From Alphaproteobacteria bacterium (GTDB lineage Bacteria; Pseudomonadota; Alphaproteobacteria; Bin65): 64,000 nucleotides of DNA. The stretch is taken from positions 25,540 to 89,539 of the forward strand of contig JAJEGH010000005.1 of assembly GCA_022819985.1 (NCBI GenBank). The letters run 5' to 3'. The notes under the pieces are model-generated. The model worked only from the letters and a program-made list of their open reading frames with translations, was not told where the DNA came from and made no database searches. Below, in pieces: positions 60,743-64,000 of this stretch. Made by a program: the position numbers and the translations under genes. Position 1 is the first letter of the stretch. The number at the start of each line of letters is the position of its first letter.

Positions 60743-61135
60743 ATGTATTTCTGGATCGCGCTCGGCAGCGCCCTCGGCGGCATGGGCCGGTACTGGTGCA
60801 ACGAACTGGTGGCGGCCCGCATGGGACCGGAATTTCCCTGGGGCACCTTGCTGGTCAACGTGGCCGGCTCGCTGGCCATCGGCATGCTGGCCGCGCTCAA
60901 CGCCTCGCTGGACAATCCCTGGCTGGGGGCGGAGGGCCGCGCCTTCGTCATGGTCGGCCTGTGCGGTGGCTACACGACCTTTTCGGCGTTCAGCCTCCAG
61001 ACCCCGATATTGCTCAACAACGGCGACTGGCTGCGCGCCGGGGGCAATATCCTGCTGTCGGTCCTGCTCTGCCTGATCGCCGTGTGGCTCGGCTATCTCG
61101 CCGGCAGCGGCCTCGAACGGCTGCGGACCGGCTGA
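60743..61135 (+). CDS. crcB: CrcB/Fluc fluoride channel
   Basis: A 130-residue four-helix membrane protein from ATG 60743; a GTG one codon earlier is possible. Family marks are GSALGGMGRYW, GTLLVNVAGSLAIG and GLCGGYTTFSAFSLQ. It exports fluoride as a dual-topology dimer. No fluoride riboswitch was recognised in the 280 bp upstream, which otherwise holds no gene. Confidence 0.95.
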   Translation: MYFWIALGSALGGMGRYWCNELVAARMGPEFPWGTLLVNVAGSLAIGMLAALNASLDNPWLGAEGRAFVMVGLCGGYTTFSAFSLQTPILLNNGDWLRAGGNILLSVLLCLIAVWLGYLAGSGLERLRTG

Positions 61136-61210
61136 ACCGACGCAGCCCCTCTACAGCCGCCGACGGCGGTGTGTTACGGTCAGGCCGTCGTCCGCCAGGA
61201 AGCCCCCGAT

Positions 61211-61795
61211 ATGGCCCGAAGCCAATCCGCCCGGAAAATCCCCGAACGTCCGCAGCGCCGGGCGACCTACCGCGACGTGCTGGACGCGCCGATGCATATG
61301 GTGGCCGAAGTCATCGACGGAACGCTCCATACCCATCCGCGTCCGGCGATGCCCCATGCGCTGGCGTCCTCGGCATTGGGGGCCAAGATCGGGGATCCTT
61401 TCAATTTCGGCGAAGGCGGCCCCGGCGGCTGGTGGATCGTCGACGAGCCGGAGTTGCATCTCGGCGAGGACATTCTGGTGCCGGATATCGCCGGCTGGCG
61501 GCGGGAACGAATGCCCGAGTTTCCCGATACCGCCTTCGTCACCCTGGCGCCGGACTGGGTCTGCGAAGTGCTCTCGCCCTCGACCCGCGATCTCGACCGG
61601 CACGGCAAGCGCCCGGTCTACGCCCGCGAGGGCGTGTGCCATCTCTGGTTCGTCGATCCGCTGGCGCGCGACCTGGAGGCCTTCGAACTCCGCGACGGCG
61701 AATGGGTGCTGATCGCCACGGCGCGCAACGACGACCCGGTCTCGATTCCGCCCTTCGAGGCGATCACCTTCCCGCTCGACGCCCTCTGGCCGTAA
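61211..61795 (+). CDS. Uma2-family (DUF820) PD-(D/E)XK nuclease-like protein
   Basis: A 194-residue protein from ATG 61211. Nuclease-fold residues are Asp in LVPDIAGWRRERM, Glu in CEVLSPSTRDLDRHGK (with the Lys) and a Tyr region YAREGVCHLWFVDP. The family is abundant in cyanobacteria and scattered elsewhere; function is unknown, although a nuclease fold is predicted. There is no partner gene nearby, and 76 bp separate it from crcB. Confidence 0.88.
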   Translation: MARSQSARKIPERPQRRATYRDVLDAPMHMVAEVIDGTLHTHPRPAMPHALASSALGAKIGDPFNFGEGGPGGWWIVDEPELHLGEDILVPDIAGWRRERMPEFPDTAFVTLAPDWVCEVLSPSTRDLDRHGKRPVYAREGVCHLWFVDPLARDLEAFELRDGEWVLIATARNDDPVSIPPFEAITFPLDALWP

Positions 61796-61814
61796 GTCCG
61801 GCCGAACCGGGCGC

Positions 61815-62011
61815 TCACCCCGCCGCGGCGCGAATCGCTTCCACGATCCGGTCCGCCGTGTCGTCGCGCCTATAGGCGTGCATCGGCAGGCTCGCGATCC
61901 GGCCGCACAGGGCCTCGCTGACGGGCAGAGAACCCTCGCCGCCGCCGTAATCCCGATCAGCCGGCTGCAGGTGCATCGGCTCCGGACGCGGCAAAACCCG
62001 TCGCGATGTGC
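61815..62011 (-). pseudogene. Remnant of a DegT/DnrJ/EryC1-type aminotransferase (C-terminus only)
   Basis: About 65 codons read RRVLPRPEPMHLQPADRD, then GGGEGSLPVSEALCGRIASLPMHAYRRDDTADRIVEAIR, and end at a TGA. The first stretch matches the family HLQPA region and the second the C-terminal SLPMHP region. Upstream of 62011 the sequence no longer fits the family and passes into AT-rich DNA. The N-terminal 300 or so residues, with the PLP lysine, are missing, so it cannot be active. Recognition is by eye. Confidence 0.65.
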
Positions 62012-62518
62012 CCGGCGTCCCGGTTCGGTATTTATTCCGTACAAATCGGAAAGGACTTGCAACGGCCCCGGCCGGGAAAGATCGAACGTCGGCGCGGCAT
62101 GGCAGCCGGCGCATTGGGCCGGATGCAGGCAAGACAGTGTATCCACACCATTATTGGGAGGGCGGCAATGCATGAATGTTATAACATTACATTAAATATA
62201 AACGGATCGAAATACGAATATCGGCGCAAAATCAAAGTATAAAACCATAGGAAAAATTGAAAAGCCAAAAACAAATACGCTAATTGGAGATTTTTATTGT
62301 AATTTCCTGCCCAAATAGTTACGATTTTATTTCCCGATACTTCGTTGTCGAGTCAACCGAATTCGGCAATGGATTAAACCCCGGTAGCAATAACCGGATC
62401 GCAGAGGCTACAGGGAAGCTGAACGAGCGAGGACTTGAGCAAGCAAAAGGAGGGGGAGCAAGACGCAGCAATTCAAAGCGAACCTCGAACGACTACACTC
62501 TGACAAGGAGAATTGGTC
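62012..62518. other. Intergenic region with an AT-rich island upstream of fmdA
   Basis: No gene is supported here. Bases 62161-62340 are about 32% GC, against roughly two thirds for the window, and contain a perfect 14-bp palindrome. An isolated AAGGAGGGGG (about 62446-62455) has no start codon in range. The composition suggests foreign DNA or an upstream control region for the formamidase gene. Confidence 0.7.
62175..62188. promoter_or_regulatory. 14-bp perfect palindrome, possible operator
   Basis: AATGTTATAACATT reads the same on both strands. It lies 331 bp before fmdA, in the AT-rich island. A regulator site is possible; no matching regulator gene is in the window. Confidence 0.35.
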
Positions 62519-63757
62519 ATGGCGAAAACAGTATTCCGCGCCGAAATGGACAAATGGCCGGAAGATCAGACGGTAAAGACGCATAACCGCTGGCATCCGG
62601 ACATTCCGATCGTGGAGAACTTCAAGCCCGGCGACGAGTTCCGGGTGGAGTGCTATGACTGGACCGGCGGTCAGATCAAGAACGACGAATCGGCCAACGA
62701 CATCCGCGATGTCGACCTGTCCAAAGTGCACTATCTCAGCGGTCCGTTCGGCTGCGAAGGCGCCGAACCCGGCGATCTCCTGGTTGTCGATATCAACGAC
62801 ATCGGCTGGCTGGAAGATTCGCAATGGGGCTTCACCGGCATCTTCGCGCTCGAGAACGGCGGCGGCTTCCTCGACAAGCATTTTCCGGAAGCGCGCAAGG
62901 CTTGCTGGGATTTCCACGGGATCTACACCACATCGCGCCACATTCCGGGCGTGCGGTTTCCGGGGCTGATCCATCCGGGGCTGATCGGGACGCTGCCTGA
63001 CGCCCCGCTGCTGAAGCGGTGGAACGATCGCGAGTCGGCCCTGTTCAACACCGATCCGGACCGTGTGCCGCCTCTGGCCACATTGCCCGACGGCCTGGCC
63101 GGGACGACGACGGCGCTGATGGGCCAGATGTCCGGCGATGCCGGGCATGCGGCAGGGCTGGAAGGCGCCCGGACGGTTCCCGGACGCGAGCATGGCGGCA
63201 ACTGCGACATCAAGAATCTGTCGCGCGGTTCGCGGTGCTACTTCCCGGTCTTCATGCCGGGCGGCGGCTTGTCGATGGGCGATATTCACTGGTCGCAGGG
63301 CGACGGTGAGATCACCTTCTGCGGCGCCATCGAAATGGCAGGTTGGATCGACATCGGGGTCGACCTGATCAAGGGCGGTGTCGAGAAGTACGGGATCACC
63401 AACCCCGTCTTCACGCCGAGCCCGGTCGAGCCGCACTACTCCGAGTATCTGATCTTCGAAGGGGTCTGCGTCGACGAGCACGACGGCTCCCAGAAGTATC
63501 TGGATGCGACGGTAGCTTACCGGAGGGCCTGTCTGAACGCGGTCGAATATCTCAAGAAGTTCGGCTACTCGGGCGAGCAGGCCTACATGATCCTCGGCAC
63601 CGCACCGGTCGAAGGCCGGGTCAGCGGAATCGTCGATATCCCGAACGCCTGCTGCACGGTCGCCGTTCCGACCGAAATCTTCGATTTCGATATCCGGCCG
63701 AACGCAGCCGGTCCGAGCATCCAGGTCAGCGGCGCAGACGCGGCATCCTGCAGCTGA
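62519..63757 (+). CDS. fmdA: Formamidase, FmdA/AmdA family
   Basis: A 412-residue enzyme from ATG 62519 (AAGGAG at 62505-62510). It hydrolyses formamide to formate and ammonia. Family stretches include KTHNRWHPDIP, GPFGCEGAEPGDLLVVDI, GRFPGLIHPG-like VRFPGLIHPGLIG, GREHGGNCDIKNL, VFMPGGGLSMGDIHWSQGDGE and the C-terminal VDIPNACCTVAVPTEIFDFDI. Length is normal. The downstream AmiS-type channel supports a short-chain amide or urea role, giving nitrogen from amides. Confidence 0.95.
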   Translation: MAKTVFRAEMDKWPEDQTVKTHNRWHPDIPIVENFKPGDEFRVECYDWTGGQIKNDESANDIRDVDLSKVHYLSGPFGCEGAEPGDLLVVDINDIGWLEDSQWGFTGIFALENGGGFLDKHFPEARKACWDFHGIYTTSRHIPGVRFPGLIHPGLIGTLPDAPLLKRWNDRESALFNTDPDRVPPLATLPDGLAGTTTALMGQMSGDAGHAAGLEGARTVPGREHGGNCDIKNLSRGSRCYFPVFMPGGGLSMGDIHWSQGDGEITFCGAIEMAGWIDIGVDLIKGGVEKYGITNPVFTPSPVEPHYSEYLIFEGVCVDEHDGSQKYLDATVAYRRACLNAVEYLKKFGYSGEQAYMILGTAPVEGRVSGIVDIPNACCTVAVPTEIFDFDIRPNAAGPSIQVSGADAASCS

Positions 63758-63861
63758 CTGACAGGGCGAACCGAGGGCGGGGCGGTGTCTGCCCTGCCTC
63801 CGGTCGTCTCTTTGCAAGCGCAGGCATGCTCAACGATGTGTGATACTCGGAGGTATCGGCT

Positions 63862-64000
63862 ATGTTGGGACTGGCACTTCTCTGGGTCGGAGCCGTTCTG
63901 TTCCTGAACGGGATCTGGCTCATGGGCCGGATCGGATCGCGCGAGATCGCGATCATCAACATTTTCACCGGCGCCGTGACGGCGCTGGTGGCGGCCTATC
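63862..64000 (+). CDS. amiS: AmiS/UreI-family amide or urea channel, 3' end beyond window
   Basis: ATG 63862 has GGAGG 9 bases upstream. The 46 codons present read [20 protein letters not shown], then [16 protein letters not shown], the first two membrane segments of AmiS/UreI proton-gated amide or urea channels. It lies 105 bp after fmdA, so uptake and hydrolysis are linked. The rest of the gene is cut by the window edge. Confidence 0.88.
   Translation, partial: MLGLALLWVGAVLFLNGIWLMGRIGSREIAIINIFTGAVTALVAAY

Noticed and set aside
62030..62173. CAGCH haem-like motif in a minus-strand frame (HPAQCAGCHAAPTF)
   Set aside because: One short motif, no other cytochrome c or MauG features that hold up, and the frame then runs antisense to the Uma2 gene; probably chance.

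Overview
The window is 64 kb of high-GC DNA (roughly two thirds G+C) from an alphaproteobacterium. The family assignment rests on gene order and gene type: tig-clpP-clpX-lon-hup with tRNA-Leu and tRNA-Val, a suf operon led by an Rrf2 regulator and containing SufT, prfB-mrcA-amidase-rne, glnE, and an RNase E with a long acidic insert in its S1 domain. The species cannot be named from the sequence. Coding density is high, ATGA start/stop overlaps are common, and no prophage, insertion sequence or CRISPR array is visible.

Region 1 (1-8.4 kb) is the most interesting part. A complete selenocysteine machinery lies on the minus strand in the order selA, selB, selC (tRNA-Sec, anticodon UCA) and selD, the last as a fusion with an NADH-dehydrogenase-like flavoprotein domain. 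Facing it, only 54 bp from the end of selD, is a plus-strand gene that looks like two ORFs split by a UGA. Read through, it is one 376-residue double-domain AhpD-like (carboxymuconolactone decarboxylase fold) protein. Its second redox motif is Cys-Val-Tyr-Sec followed by His, and a bacterial-type SECIS hairpin with a bulge and a G-U-containing apical loop begins 15 nt after the UGA. I read it as a selenoprotein next to its own decoding genes. A truncated MttB-family methyltransferase gene fills the left edge.

Region 2 (8.5-25.5 kb) is housekeeping: cyclopropane fatty acid synthase, dapA, a soluble lytic transglycosylase coupled to a hydrolase and a PLP dehydratase, a bactofilin, HU, Lon, ClpX, ClpP and trigger factor, then a TenA/acyl-CoA ligase pair. 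Region 3 (25.6-35.2 kb) is a long minus-strand iron-sulfur unit: cysE, a second cysteine desulfurase, an Rrf2 regulator, sufB, sufC, sufD, sufS, sufE, sufT, an A-type carrier, a [2Fe-2S] ferredoxin and a terminal orphan HicB-like gene. Together they cover cysteine precursor supply, sulfur mobilisation, scaffold, carrier and regulation.

Region 4 (35.4-61.8 kb) holds a hydrolase, anmK, tyrS, a large AsmA/YhdP-like envelope protein, glnE, bcp, a VOC gene flanked by a 31-bp direct repeat copied from the bcp 3' end, an SDR with Phe in place of the catalytic Tyr, prfB with a programmed +1 frameshift, mrcA, an amidase, rne with leader hairpins, an aminotransferase, an M48 protease, a DsbA-like protein, nadE, crcB and a Uma2-family protein. 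Region 5 (61.8-64 kb) contains a remnant of a DegT-type aminotransferase, an AT-rich island near 32% GC, formamidase and the start of an AmiS/UreI amide channel gene.
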